7,066 bases of DNA from Micrococcales bacterium (GCA_009783975.1 WRCL01000088.1:1-7066); one strand, 5' to 3'. Positions 1 through 6,823 are shown, counted from the stretch's first letter. Translations and numbers: made by a program. The notes: generated by a model not told the origin, from the letters alone.

Positions 1-519
1 GCGCATCATCGACCCGTCGTCGTGGACGAGCTCGGCGATCCCGGCGACCGGTTCCAGGCCCGCCAGGCGGCACAGGTCCACAGCAGCCTCGGTGTGCCCG
101 GCGCGGTGCAGCACCCCCCCGGGCACTGACCGCAGCGGCAGCACGTGGCCTGGGCGGATGATGTCGGCCGGGCCGCTGGCTGGGTCGGCCAGGACCTGCA
201 GGGTGCGTGAGCGGTCCGCGGCGGAGATCCCTGTGGTGACCCCGCTCGCAGCGTCGACCGTCACGGTGTACGCGGTGCGGCGCGGGTCCTGGCTGGAGGG
301 GACCATGAGCGGCAGGTCCAGGGCGTCGGCGCGCGCCGCGGGCATCGGCGCGCACAGGTAGCCCGAGGAGTGGCGGATCGTCCACCCGACCCACTCACGT
401 GTGGCCGACTGCGCAGCGAGGACGACGTCAGCCTCGTTCTCGCGTTCGGGGTTGTCCACGACGAGGACCGGACGGCCAGCGCGCAGCTCGTCCAGGGCCT
501 GGTCGACCGTGCCGATCAT
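1..519 (-). CDS. ribBA: 3,4-dihydroxy-2-butanone-4-phosphate synthase (RibB domain, probably N-terminal part of bifunctional RibBA), partial
   Basis: The gene starts at ATG (519-517) and runs off the left edge after 173 codons, with no stop in the window. The domain converts ribulose 5-phosphate to 3,4-dihydroxy-2-butanone 4-phosphate plus formate, supplying the four-carbon unit of lumazine. Visible family motifs are the acidic loop RENEAD (residues 26-31), TTGISAADR (95-103), RPGHV (122-126), GHTEA (141-145, whose His is a metal ligand in the family) and AELVHDDGSMMR (162-173). The loop is unusual: the usual DDEDRENEGD reads DNPERENEAD here. The start codon overlaps the ribE stop as ATGA, and only a weak AGG lies 7 bases upstream, so translation is probably coupled to ribE. 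Most actinobacterial relatives carry a C-terminal GTP cyclohydrolase II domain. That part would lie beyond the edge, so RibBA rather than RibB is an inference; the RibB assignment itself is firm. Confidence 0.95.
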   Translation of the reverse strand, partial: MIGTVDQALDELRAGRPVLVVDNPERENEADVVLAAQSATREWVGWTIRHSSGYLCAPMPAARADALDLPLMVPSSQDPRRTAYTVTVDAASGVTTGISAADRSRTLQVLADPASGPADIIRPGHVLPLRSVPGGVLHRAGHTEAAVDLCRLAGLEPVAGIAELVHDDGSMMR

Positions 520-1208
520 CGTTGTGCCTGCGCAATCTGCGAGCAGCCCAGGAGCCGCTCGGTGTACTTGGCGATGACGTCGACCTCGAGGTTGACGTCG
601 CAGCCGGGAACACGCTGGCCAAGCGTGGTCCCGGCCAGGGTCGTGGGGATCAGGCTCACGGCGAACATCGTGCCCACGGTGGCGGCCCAGGGCGTGCCGT
701 CGCGCCGTGGGCCGACCTCGGTGACCGTCAGCGACACCCCGTCGACGGTGATCGAGCCCTTGCACGCGACGTACCGGGCCAGGTCGTCGCCGAGGGCGAC
801 CTGCACCTCGTCCCAGCGCTCGCCGGGGTTGCGTGCGACGATCGTGCCCACACCGTCGACGTGACCCTGGACAATATGCCCGCCGAGCCGGCCGTCAGCG
901 GCCAGCGCGCGTTCGAGGTTCACGGTGTCGCCGACGCTGAGGGTGCCCAGGGTGGTGCGGCGCATGGACTCGGGCATGACGTCGGCGGCGAAGGTGCCGC
1001 CGTCGCCCAGGCTGGTGACGGTCAGGCAGACACCGGACACGGCGATCGAGTCCCCGGCGTGCGCGTCGCTGGTGACCAATGGTCCACGGAACACCAGGCG
1101 GGCGTCACGGTCGCTGACGACGACCTGGTCGCAGTGCCAGTCCGGAGGGTCGAAGTGCTGCTCGACAGCGATGAGCTCGCCGACCTCTTCGATGATCCCT
1201 GTGAACAT
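516..1208 (-). CDS. ribE: riboflavin synthase alpha subunit
   Basis: This 230-residue protein catalyses the dismutation of two 6,7-dimethyl-8-ribityllumazine molecules to riboflavin plus the pyrimidine precursor, the last step of riboflavin synthesis. It shows the two-barrel layout of the family: the N-terminal MFTGIIEEVG signature, SGVCLTV (58-64, Cys61 matching the catalytic-region Cys of E. coli RibE), GGHIVQGHVDG (109-119, His116), VDGVSLTV (155-162, Ser159), SLIPTTLAGTTLG (185-197) and VNLEVD (205-210, Asp210). It is about 25-30 residues longer than usual. The extra length is mainly at about 17-40 in the first barrel and about 166-180 in the second. The ATG at 1208 lies one base after the ribD stop, with GGAG inside the last ribD codons 7 bases upstream, and the stop overlaps the ribBA start. 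The gene is called ribC in some organisms. Confidence 0.97.
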   Translation of the reverse strand: MFTGIIEEVGELIAVEQHFDPPDWHCDQVVVSDRDARLVFRGPLVTSDAHAGDSIAVSGVCLTVTSLGDGGTFAADVMPESMRRTTLGTLSVGDTVNLERALAADGRLGGHIVQGHVDGVGTIVARNPGERWDEVQVALGDDLARYVACKGSITVDGVSLTVTEVGPRRDGTPWAATVGTMFAVSLIPTTLAGTTLGQRVPGCDVNLEVDVIAKYTERLLGCSQIAQAQR

Positions 1209-1209
1209 C

Positions 1210-2277
1210 TCAGCACTCCATCTCGTGGGGTTGTGTGGGTGGGTTCAAGGTGATGAAGACGTCTGGTCCAAGCTGCTCGGTGGCGACGACCTCCAGGCGC
1301 AGGGCGTCGGCGATCGTCGTGATCCCCAGGTCGGCGACCGCTGGTGGTCCCGCGCCCAGCAGCACCGGCGCGACATAGGCGTGGACCTGGTCGACCAGCC
1401 CGGCCCGCACGAACGCTGCGGTGAGCCTCGGCCCGCCTTCGACGAGCAGGTGGCGGACCCCGGGCAACGCGGCGAGCACGTCCGCGGGGTCGTGGCTGCG
1501 GACCTGGACCAGCGTCCCACCAGGGCCGCGCAAGGCAGCCCCAGGTGGCACGTCACGGTGCCCGACGACGACGCGCAACGGCTGGTGAGCGGCCAGGCCC
1601 TCGTCAGTGCGGGCGGTCAGGGCGGGGTTGTCGACGAGCATCGTGCCGGTCCCCACGGCGATGGCGTCGACCTGGGCCCGCACGCCGTGCGCATGGACGC
1701 GCGAGGCCGGCGAGCTGATCCAGCGGCTGGTCCCGTCAGCGGCGGCCACACGTCCATCCAGGGTTGTGGCGACCTTGACGGTGACGAACGGGCGGCCCTG
1801 GGACACCGCCGACCACCACGGTCCCAGCACGGCGCGCGCCTCGTCGGCGAGCACTGGGCCGACGACGTCGACCCCGGCTGCGGCCAGCGACGCGGCCCCG
1901 TCGCAGGCGACCGGGTTCGGGTCGGTGATGGCGAACACGACACGGGCGACACCGGCGTCGAGCAGCACCTGGGTGCACGGACCGGTCTGCCCGGTGTGGG
2001 CGCACGGTTCGAGGGTGACGACGAGGGTCGCCCCGCGAGGGTCGTGGCCGGCGGCGGTCGCGTCAGCCAGTGCCGCAACCTCGGCGTGGGGTGTGCCGGC
2101 GCCCATGTGCCAGCCTTCGCCCAGCCGTGCGCCGTCGGGGCTCAGGAGCACGGCGGCGACGCGGGGGTTGGGGCCGTGGGCTGGGCCGCGCCCGGCGAGC
2201 GTGAAGGCGTGGCGCATCGCGGCGAGCTCGGTGCCGGTGGCCGGGGACGTCGCGTCGGGGCTGTGCGTGTGCGTCAT
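1210..2277 (-). CDS. ribD: bifunctional diaminohydroxyphosphoribosylaminopyrimidine deaminase / 5-amino-6-(5-phosphoribosylamino)uracil reductase
   Basis: This 355-residue cytosolic enzyme carries out the second and third steps of the pyrimidine branch of riboflavin synthesis. The N-terminal deaminase domain (about 18-150) has GPNPRVAAVLL (35-45), the zinc motif HAE (64-66) and PCAHTGQTGPC (91-101). The C-terminal NADPH-dependent reductase domain (about 162-345) has FVTVKVATTLDGRVA (164-178), GTGTMLVDNPALTAR (209-223) and LLVEGGPRLTAAF (277-289). The reading frame stays open back to 2466, but that stretch is the FMN riboswitch. The ATG at 2277 follows GGGAGGTG directly upstream and begins where homology to the family starts, so I chose it. 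It is the first gene of the riboswitch-controlled rib unit, and its stop is one base before the ribE ATG. Confidence 0.97.
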   Translation of the reverse strand: MTHTHSPDATSPATGTELAAMRHAFTLAGRGPAHGPNPRVAAVLLSPDGARLGEGWHMGAGTPHAEVAALADATAAGHDPRGATLVVTLEPCAHTGQTGPCTQVLLDAGVARVVFAITDPNPVACDGAASLAAAGVDVVGPVLADEARAVLGPWWSAVSQGRPFVTVKVATTLDGRVAAADGTSRWISSPASRVHAHGVRAQVDAIAVGTGTMLVDNPALTARTDEGLAAHQPLRVVVGHRDVPPGAALRGPGGTLVQVRSHDPADVLAALPGVRHLLVEGGPRLTAAFVRAGLVDQVHAYVAPVLLGAGPPAVADLGITTIADALRLEVVATEQLGPDVFITLNPPTQPHEMEC

Positions 2278-2279
2278 AC

Positions 2280-2321
2280 CACCTCCCCGGTCAGGTCCCG
2301 GGGGGTCGGCGACGGGAGGTG
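2280..2321 (-). promoter_or_regulatory. ribD Shine-Dalgarno and complementary sequestering strand
   Basis: The ribD ribosome binding site on the minus strand is GGGAGGTG (2287-2280), ending 2 bases before the ATG. Twenty-six bases upstream lies CACCTCCC (2321-2314), its exact 8-base reverse complement, so a hairpin here would hide the binding site. This looks like the output part of the FMN riboswitch acting on translation. The complementarity is seen in the sequence; the regulatory role is inferred from known RFN elements. There is no U-rich tract, which argues against a classical intrinsic terminator as the output. Confidence 0.65.
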
Positions 2322-2337
2322 CGGGCGCACGCCCACA

Positions 2338-2357
2338 GGCCCGGGCACGCCCGGGCC
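2338..2357 (-). repeat. GC-rich inverted repeat in the rib leader
   Basis: A perfect inverted repeat with 9-base arms (GGCCCGGGC / GCCCGGGCC) around a 2-base centre lies 4 bases after the FMN aptamer. As RNA it would fold into at least 8 G-C pairs with a CGUG loop. No U run follows. It may be a spacer hairpin of the expression platform or a U-less terminator; the sequence does not decide this. Confidence 0.5.
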
Positions 2358-2361
2358 CACG

Positions 2362-2498
2362 TCTCCTCCCATCCGGACTCTCACCGTCGGTCCTGGAGTT
2401 CCACCAGGTCAACCGCTCGCACCGCCATGCCTTCACAGGTGGCGCTAACGGGTCGCGGACTGTCACCGCCGGTTCGGACTTTCACCGACCCCGGAGAA
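2362..2498 (-). promoter_or_regulatory. FMN riboswitch (RFN element)
   Basis: The 137-base stretch upstream of ribD matches the RFN aptamer consensus in order. It has a P1 5' strand TCTCC (2497-2493), then GGTCGGTGAAAGTCC, ACCGGCGGTGACAGTCCGCGA, a variable extra stem CGCCA/TGGCG (2444-2440 with 2427-2423), CCTGGTGGAACTCCAGG, CCGACGGTGAGAGTCCGGAT and the P1 3' strand GGAGA (2366-2362), which pairs with TCTCC. FMN binding to this aptamer family lowers expression of riboflavin genes. Its place immediately before ribD in the same direction fits that role. The downstream bases suggest translational control of ribD; the rest of the operon may follow by coupling. The aptamer call is firm; the exact ends are set by the P1 pairing. 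Confidence 0.97.
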
Positions 2499-2511
2499 CG
2501 TTGTGGCGATC

Positions 2512-2520
2512 ATTGTGCCA
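2512..2520 (-). promoter_or_regulatory. possible extended -10 promoter element for the rib operon
   Basis: TGGCACAAT on the minus strand reads as a TGn extension plus a CACAAT hexamer (4 of 6 matches to TATAAT). A start about 7 bases downstream, near 2505, would place the RNA 5' end just before riboswitch P1, which is where it should be. No convincing -35 is visible at 16-18 bases upstream; that position falls in the GC hairpin. The operon could instead be read through from rpe. Confidence 0.35.
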
Positions 2521-2524
2521 CGTG

Positions 2525-2550
2525 CGCCCCGCGCTGCTCGCCGCGGGGCG
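2525..2550 (-). terminator. GC-rich hairpin after rpe, possible terminator
   Basis: Eleven bases past the rpe stop, CGCCCCGCG and CGCGGGGCG form a perfect 9-pair stem around an 8-base loop. It would be very stable in RNA. No U tract follows, so intrinsic termination is uncertain. It could separate rpe from the riboswitch-controlled genes, or protect an rpe transcript end. Confidence 0.4.
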
Positions 2551-2560
2551 GGTGAGACGG

Positions 2561-3229
2561 CTACGCCTCGTACGGAGCGTCAGCCAGCAGGCGCAACGCC
2601 GCGATCTCCGCGGCAGGGTCGGGCGACCCGTACACCGCAGACCCGGCGACGAACACGTCAGCACCGGCGCGGGCGATCCGGGCGATCGTCGTGCGGCAGA
2701 CCCCACCGTCGACCTGGACCTTGACCGACCCGGGGCCGGCAGGCCCGATCGCCTGGCGCAGCCGTGAGACTTTCGCCAGCGTCCCTTCGATGAACGACTG
2801 CCCACCGAACCCTGGTTCGACGGTCATGACGAGCACCATGTCGAACTCCCCGAGCAGGTCCAGCAGCGGTTCGACACCGGTCGCCGGGCGCACCGCCACT
2901 GCCGCGCGCACTCCCCCGGCCCGCAGCTCACGTGCCAGGCGCACCGGCGCCTGCGTCGCCTCGGCGTGGAACGTCACCGACGCAGCCCCCGCCTCGGCGT
3001 ACTGCGGCGCCCACCGGTCGGCGTCGTCGATCATCAGGTGCACGTCCAACGGGATCGGCGAGACCTGCGCCAACCGCGCCACCAACGGCAACCCCAACGT
3101 GAGGTTCGGCACGAAGTGCCCGTCCATGACGTCGACGTGGGCCGCGTCGGCTGTGGCGATCCGCGCCAGCTCATCAGCGTAGTTCGCAGCGTCGGCGGAC
3201 AAGATGGATGGGTTGATCTGCACCGGCAT
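2561..3229 (-). CDS. rpe: ribulose-phosphate 3-epimerase
   Basis: This 222-residue TIM-barrel enzyme interconverts D-ribulose 5-phosphate and D-xylulose 5-phosphate in the pentose phosphate pathway. Its length is normal for the family. Motifs in order are INPSILSAD (5-13, Ser9), [17 protein letters not shown] (30-46, His31 and Asp33), LDVHLM (61-66, His64), [12 protein letters not shown] (135-146), VDGGV (173-177, Asp174) and [10 protein letters not shown] (193-202, phosphate-binding end). The metal ligands and both catalytic Asp residues of the family are present. The ATG at 3229 begins exactly at the conserved N-terminus; only a weak GGGG precedes it. Its substrate is also the substrate of the RibB domain downstream, and rpe sits beside the rib genes in other actinobacteria too. 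Confidence 0.97.
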   Translation of the reverse strand: MPVQINPSILSADAANYADELARIATADAAHVDVMDGHFVPNLTLGLPLVARLAQVSPIPLDVHLMIDDADRWAPQYAEAGAASVTFHAEATQAPVRLARELRAGGVRAAVAVRPATGVEPLLDLLGEFDMVLVMTVEPGFGGQSFIEGTLAKVSRLRQAIGPAGPGSVKVQVDGGVCRTTIARIARAGADVFVAGSAVYGSPDPAAEIAALRLLADAPYEA

Positions 3230-3237
3230 AGCCCCGA

Positions 3238-3243
3238 AGCCTA
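3238..3243 (-). promoter_or_regulatory. possible -10 box of rpe
   Basis: TAGGCT fits the actinobacterial TAGNNT pattern and ends 8 bases before the rpe ATG, which would give an almost leaderless mRNA. That would agree with the lack of a clear Shine-Dalgarno. No -35 match is visible, so this is a weak call. The alternative is read-through from the lipoprotein gene, whose stop lies 46 bases from the rpe start. Confidence 0.25.
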
Positions 3244-3275
3244 CCGTGCGGCTGCAGCGGTCGCGGCGAGCACGT

Positions 3276-3959
3276 TTACGGCTTGCCGCTGGCCAGAGAG
3301 GAGATCACAGCGGTGGCCCATTCGCGGTCTGCGGCTGTGGGATGGGCGTTGGGTAACACCAAGAGCCTGGCGGAAAATAGCGTCGGTTCTGATGTCTCGG
3401 GAGGCAAGAATGTCGCATAACACATGACAGTGCCGTCGGGACCTGCCGTCATGAGATTGACCCCGACCTCCCGTTCCCAGCCAACGGGCTGGGCCACCAC
3501 AACCTCACGCGGTGTTCCTTCGTTGTCGTACCCCTGAAACCCTGGGACGTGGGCGAGAATTTCCCAGGTTATGTAGTCTGTCGAGCAGGGAGGCGGAAAA
3601 GAGGGCTGGGGGTACACATCAAATATGAGCGTGATATTCTCGTCATAATACTCTGTCCCCTCCGGAGTGACATATGTGCACAATCCGTACGAGCGCGACG
3701 GCTTGCACTTCATGACGAGGTCCGCTGTGGCTGGGTAGTCGAAATGGATATCGAGCTCCTCGTGGTAATAGGTCTTCATCACCAGGGGTCCGGTTGCGTC
3801 CACCCAGGACGGCAAGGGCACCGTCGTCTCCTCGGTCTTGTTCTCGAAGTCGACCCCTGTGGATCGCTCGTCCGGCGCCGAACCGTCCGACGTGCAACCC
3901 GCCAGACCCAGCACCAGCCCCGCCGCGGCGGCCAGCACGATGCTTCTGGGCATTCTCAT
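3276..3959 (-). CDS. small secreted lipoprotein, function unknown
   Basis: This is a 227-residue protein I do not recognise. The start at 3959 has GAGAGGGG 8 bases upstream; a second ATG at 3953 is possible. The frame stays open to 4058, but that part crosses the promoter and would put a long charged stretch before the signal peptide. The N-terminus is a lipoprotein signal peptide: charged MRMPR, hydrophobic 7-20, then the lipobox LAGC with Cys22. A Ser/Thr/Glu/Asp-rich linker (23-50) follows, then a mixed alpha/beta domain. Four further cysteines (85, 94, 125, 180) could form two disulfides outside the membrane. The pieces [11 protein letters not shown] (71-81) and the C-terminal [12 protein letters not shown] (211-222) recall Mog1/PsbP-like extracellular lipoproteins, but this is a loose impression. 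Base composition is lower in G+C than both neighbours, with ATA, TTT, TAT and ATT codons, suggesting later acquisition. It has its own promoter candidate. Confidence 0.85.
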   Translation of the reverse strand: MRMPRSIVLAAAAGLVLGLAGCTSDGSAPDERSTGVDFENKTEETTVPLPSWVDATGPLVMKTYYHEELDIHFDYPATADLVMKCKPSRSYGLCTYVTPEGTEYYDENITLIFDVYPQPSFPPPCSTDYITWEILAHVPGFQGYDNEGTPREVVVAQPVGWEREVGVNLMTAGPDGTVMCYATFLPPETSEPTLFSARLLVLPNAHPTAADREWATAVISSLASGKP

Positions 3960-4045
3960 GGTCCAATCCCCTCTCGCTGCCTGCTTCAGACAACACGTGT
4001 GCGCCGGATTTGTCCTGCGCTGCATCCCTCTGGCCTGCGTGCACG

Positions 4046-4074
4046 ACCCTATCGACATGTGTCGAAAGATCCAA
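4046..4074 (-). promoter_or_regulatory. promoter of the lipoprotein gene with inverted repeat in the spacer
   Basis: TTGGAT (4074-4069) and TAGGGT (4051-4046) are separated by exactly 17 bases. TAGGGT fits the Streptomyces-type TAGRRT -10; the -35 matches TTGACA only in its first three bases. A start near 4039 would give a leader of about 80 bases. The spacer holds the inverted repeat TCGACA-CA-TGTCGA (4065-4052), flush against the -10 box, which is the classic position for a repressor operator. The promoter and the repeat are visible; a bound regulator is inferred. Confidence 0.5.
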
Positions 4075-4106
4075 ATCTCGCTCGGGAGCGGTGAGCGTCA
4101 GCCAGG

Positions 4107-5747
4107 TCAGGCGGTGCGGCGCACCAAGGCGAGGAACATCGCGTCGGTGCCGTGGATGTGCGGCCAGAGCTGGACGGTGCCAGAACCGGTGACCGCGTCG
4201 GGATGACCAGCGCCGCAGACCTCGTGCAGGACGGGGGCAGCGTCGATGACCTGGGCACCGAGGCCAGCGCGGGTCGCCGCGCGCAGCGCGTCGTTGACGA
4301 CCAGGGACGTCTCGGCCAGGTGTGGGGAACAAGTGACATATGCCACGACGCCACCGACGCGGACGGCACCCAGGGCCGAGGCGAGCAGCTCACGCTGGAG
4401 GTTGCCGAGCGGTGGCAGGTCGGCTGGGGTGCGGCGCCAGCGTGACTCGGGACGTCGGCGCAGGGCACCCAGCCCAGTACAGGGGGCGTCGACGAGAACA
4501 CGGTCGTACATCCCTGGTTCGGTGGTGCCGGTCTCGCGCCCGTCGCCGGTGCGGACCTCGACGTTGGTCAGCGCGGTCACTGCTGTGGTGACGAGGCGGA
4601 CGCGGTGGGGCGCCGGTTCGTTGGCGACCAGGTGGGCACCGCGGGAGGCGCCGACGGCCCCGAGCAGGGCAGCTTTGCCGCCAGGGCCGGCGCACATGTC
4701 CAGCCAGGTCTTGTCGGGTCCGTCGAGCGCCGCGGCGGCCAGGGCGAGGGCGACGAGCTGGGAGCCTTCGTCCTGCACGCCGGCTGCCCCGTCGCGCACG
4801 GCCTCGCAGCGTCCCGGGTCTCCGCCGCCGAGCACGACCGCCGTGGGTGCAAGGGTCCCGGGGGTCCCTGAGACCTGCTCGGCGAGGTCGGCGGTGGTGA
4901 TGAGGCCGGGGCGGGCCGTGAGGGTGACCGGCGGCGGGTCGTTGTTCGCGGCAAGCAGGTCGACGAGCTCGTCAGGGCGACGGCCGTGGGTGACCAGCGC
5001 CTGGCGCAGCGCCCGGACGATCCAGGCCGGGTGGCTCCAGCGTGCGGCGAGGCGGGCGTCGGGGTCGTCGCCGGCGGAAGCCTCGGCGCGGTCGAGCCAG
5101 GTGTCCAGCGGCTGCGCCGCCAGGGTGCGCAAGACGGCGTTGACCAGCTGGCCCGGTCCGGTGCCGACCTGCTCACGGGCCAGCGCCACTGTTGCCGAGA
5201 CCGCGGCGTGCGTGGGCACCCGCATCGCGAACAGCTGGTGCGCACCCAGGCGCAGCACGTCGAGCACCGGGGGGTCCAGCCGGTCCAGGTCCCGGTCGAC
5301 GACCAGGGCGAGCACCGCGTCGTACCGGCCGCGCAACCGCAGCGTCCCGTAGGCCAGCTCGGTGGCGAACCCTGCGTCGCGCCCGTGCAGGCGGTGCTCG
5401 GCGAGCACCTTCGGGGCGACGAGGTTCGCGTAGGCGTCGGCCTCGGCGACCTCGCGCAGCACCCGCAACGCGGCTCGTCGTGCGGGGTCACCGCTGCGTG
5501 CCCGGGCCGAGGGAGCCTGGGCGCTGCGCTGGGTGCGGCCAGCCGACCGTGCCGCCCCGCGCTGGTGGCCGTGGGCGTCACGACGGTCACGTTCGCTGCT
5601 GGGCACCCGGTGAGGCTGGTTGGCGTGCCCACGCTGACGTCCGTCGGCATCGTGGCGGTCTGTGGAGCCTCGGGGCTGGTTCGCACCCGGCACGTCGTCA
5701 CGGCTGGCGTCGGACGGCTGACCATGGTCGTGGCGGTGGTCGGTCAC
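4107..5747 (-). CDS. rsmB: 16S rRNA (cytosine(967)-C(5))-methyltransferase RsmB
   Basis: This 546-residue protein (E. coli RsmB is about 430) methylates C967 of 16S rRNA with SAM. Residues 1-84 are a low-complexity His/Arg/Asp/Gln-rich extension. An NusB-like RNA-binding domain begins at [11 protein letters not shown] (87-97). The Rossmann methyltransferase follows, with [13 protein letters not shown] (324-336), motif [13 protein letters not shown] (349-360), motif [22 protein letters not shown] (420-439, Cys423) and motif [12 protein letters not shown] (471-480, Cys473, the nucleophile in this family). The C-terminal [13 protein letters not shown] (526-538) is typical of actinobacterial members. 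The GTG start overlaps the fmt stop as GTGA and has no strong Shine-Dalgarno, pointing to translational coupling. In-frame GTG codons at residues 19 and 48 are possible later starts, so the extension is only as sure as the chosen start. The enzyme is also called Fmu or Sun. Confidence 0.95.
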   Translation of the reverse strand: MTDHRHDHGQPSDASRDDVPGANQPRGSTDRHDADGRQRGHANQPHRVPSSERDRRDAHGHQRGAARSAGRTQRSAQAPSARARSGDPARRAALRVLREVAEADAYANLVAPKVLAEHRLHGRDAGFATELAYGTLRLRGRYDAVLALVVDRDLDRLDPPVLDVLRLGAHQLFAMRVPTHAAVSATVALAREQVGTGPGQLVNAVLRTLAAQPLDTWLDRAEASAGDDPDARLAARWSHPAWIVRALRQALVTHGRRPDELVDLLAANNDPPPVTLTARPGLITTADLAEQVSGTPGTLAPTAVVLGGGDPGRCEAVRDGAAGVQDEGSQLVALALAAAALDGPDKTWLDMCAGPGGKAALLGAVGASRGAHLVANEPAPHRVRLVTTAVTALTNVEVRTGDGRETGTTEPGMYDRVLVDAPCTGLGALRRRPESRWRRTPADLPPLGNLQRELLASALGAVRVGGVVAYVTCSPHLAETSLVVNDALRAATRAGLGAQVIDAAPVLHEVCGAGHPDAVTGSGTVQLWPHIHGTDAMFLALVRRTA

Positions 5748-6817
5748 TGGACCGCACCGTCGGCGTCACCAAGCACCGTGTCTGGTCCGAGCCGGGCGCC
5801 GCGTGCCCAGTCCGGGGCGAGCATGGGTTTGCGACCGGCAGGCACGACGGTGCTCAACCGCACCGGGTCGGTCGCTGTGCCGACCAGCACCTCCCGGCGA
5901 CGGACCAGCACCTGCCCGGGAACGAGCTGGTCCCAGCCGTCGACGACGCGATGGCCGTCGACGTCGTGCGTCGCGTCGGGGACGACGACGACCGGACCCA
6001 AGCCAAGCCGTGCACCTGCCAAGGTCGTCCACGCCCCAGGTCCGGGGTCGGTGAGGATCGGGTTGAGGCTGGCCCGGCCCATCGTTGTCGGACGCTGGTC
6101 GGCCCGCGCACGTGCCCACGAGCCCGAGGACGGGGTGCACGCCCGGATCCGGCGGTCCACCGCCACCGCGGGGTGCTCCCAGCGGACGCGGGTGTCGTCG
6201 GTGGTGATCTTCGGCGCGTGGCTGACCCCGTCGGCCGGTTGCGCCACGGGCACCAGGACCCCGTCCTCGATCCCGTCGAGGGTGCGCACGAGCAGCTCGG
6301 CCCCGGTGACCGCCAGGCGTGCCAGCAGGTCCCCGGCGGTGTCGGTGGGACGGATCGTCTCGGTGACCAGGCCGAACGTCGGGCCGGTGTCCATCCCTTC
6401 GTCGACGCCGAACGTCGTGGCGCCGGTGACCTCGTCGCCAGCGAGCAACGCGTGCTGCACCGGTGCGGCACCCCTCCATGCAGGCAGCACCGAAAAGTGC
6501 AGGTTGACCCACCCGAACCGCGGCACGTCCAGCACCGACGCAGGCAGCAACGCGCCGTATGCGACGACCGGGGCCGCGTCGACGGCGAGCTCGGCCAGGC
6601 GTGCGCCAAACTCCGGCTCCGACGGACGCCGGGGTGTGAGCACCTCCAGCCCAGCCTCACGTGCCGCAGCGCCGACCGCGCTGGGCTTGGTGCCCCGCCC
6701 GCGGCCGGCTGGCGCGTCTGGCCTGGTGAGCACAGCGACAACCTCGTGCCGCGAGGCGAGCAGAGCTTCCAGGGCAGTGACGGCAGGCGCAGGCGACCCA
6801 GCAAACAGCAGACGCAT
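5744..6817 (-). CDS. fmt: methionyl-tRNA formyltransferase
   Basis: This 357-residue cytosolic enzyme transfers the formyl group of 10-formyltetrahydrofolate to the amino group of Met-tRNA(fMet), preparing the initiator tRNA. The N-terminal catalytic domain shows [13 protein letters not shown] (1-13), the loop [17 protein letters not shown] (32-48), VVAYGALLP (84-92), [17 protein letters not shown] (105-121) and DEGMDTGP (139-146). Asn105, His107 and Asp143 match the catalytic Asn-His-Asp set. APKIT (201-205) and IRACTP (224-229) lead into the C-terminal tRNA-binding domain, which ends with [15 protein letters not shown] (326-340). The usual length is 305-320. The excess is largely an extra segment of about 29 residues (about 234-262) just after RACTP. 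The ATG at 6817 begins at the conserved N-terminus, and the next gene, rsmB, overlaps by four bases. Confidence 0.97.
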   Translation of the reverse strand: MRLLFAGSPAPAVTALEALLASRHEVVAVLTRPDAPAGRGRGTKPSAVGAAAREAGLEVLTPRRPSEPEFGARLAELAVDAAPVVAYGALLPASVLDVPRFGWVNLHFSVLPAWRGAAPVQHALLAGDEVTGATTFGVDEGMDTGPTFGLVTETIRPTDTAGDLLARLAVTGAELLVRTLDGIEDGVLVPVAQPADGVSHAPKITTDDTRVRWEHPAVAVDRRIRACTPSSGSWARARADQRPTTMGRASLNPILTDPGPGAWTTLAGARLGLGPVVVVPDATHDVDGHRVVDGWDQLVPGQVLVRRREVLVGTATDPVRLSTVVPAGRKPMLAPDWARGARLGPDTVLGDADGAVQ

Positions 6818-6823
6818 ACCCCG

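Noticed and set aside
399..2448. Long plus-strand open frames (399-1253 and 925-2448) opposite the rib genes
   Set aside because: They lie antisense to clearly homologous ribE and ribD, carry no recognisable motif, and are expected by chance where GC3 is high. The second also runs through the riboswitch.
2278..2466. N-terminal extension of ribD to the upstream start at 2466
   Set aside because: It overlaps the FMN aptamer and its expression platform; the good ribosome binding site and family homology both place the start at 2277.
3993..4000. 8-base palindrome ACACGTGT in the lipoprotein leader
   Set aside because: It is short and could be chance; there is no second copy nearby and no known matching site that I can name with confidence.
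3960..4058. Upstream start of the lipoprotein at 4058
   Set aside because: That ATG lies inside the promoter candidate, and the extra 33 residues would precede a normal signal peptide. The ATG at 3959 has a ribosome binding site.
4069..4098. Small hairpins after rsmB (CGCT-CCCG-AGCG, then AGAT-TTGG-ATCT) as a terminator
   Set aside because: Stems of only 4 pairs and no proper U tract. The second overlaps the -35 region of the promoter candidate, so it is too weak to call.
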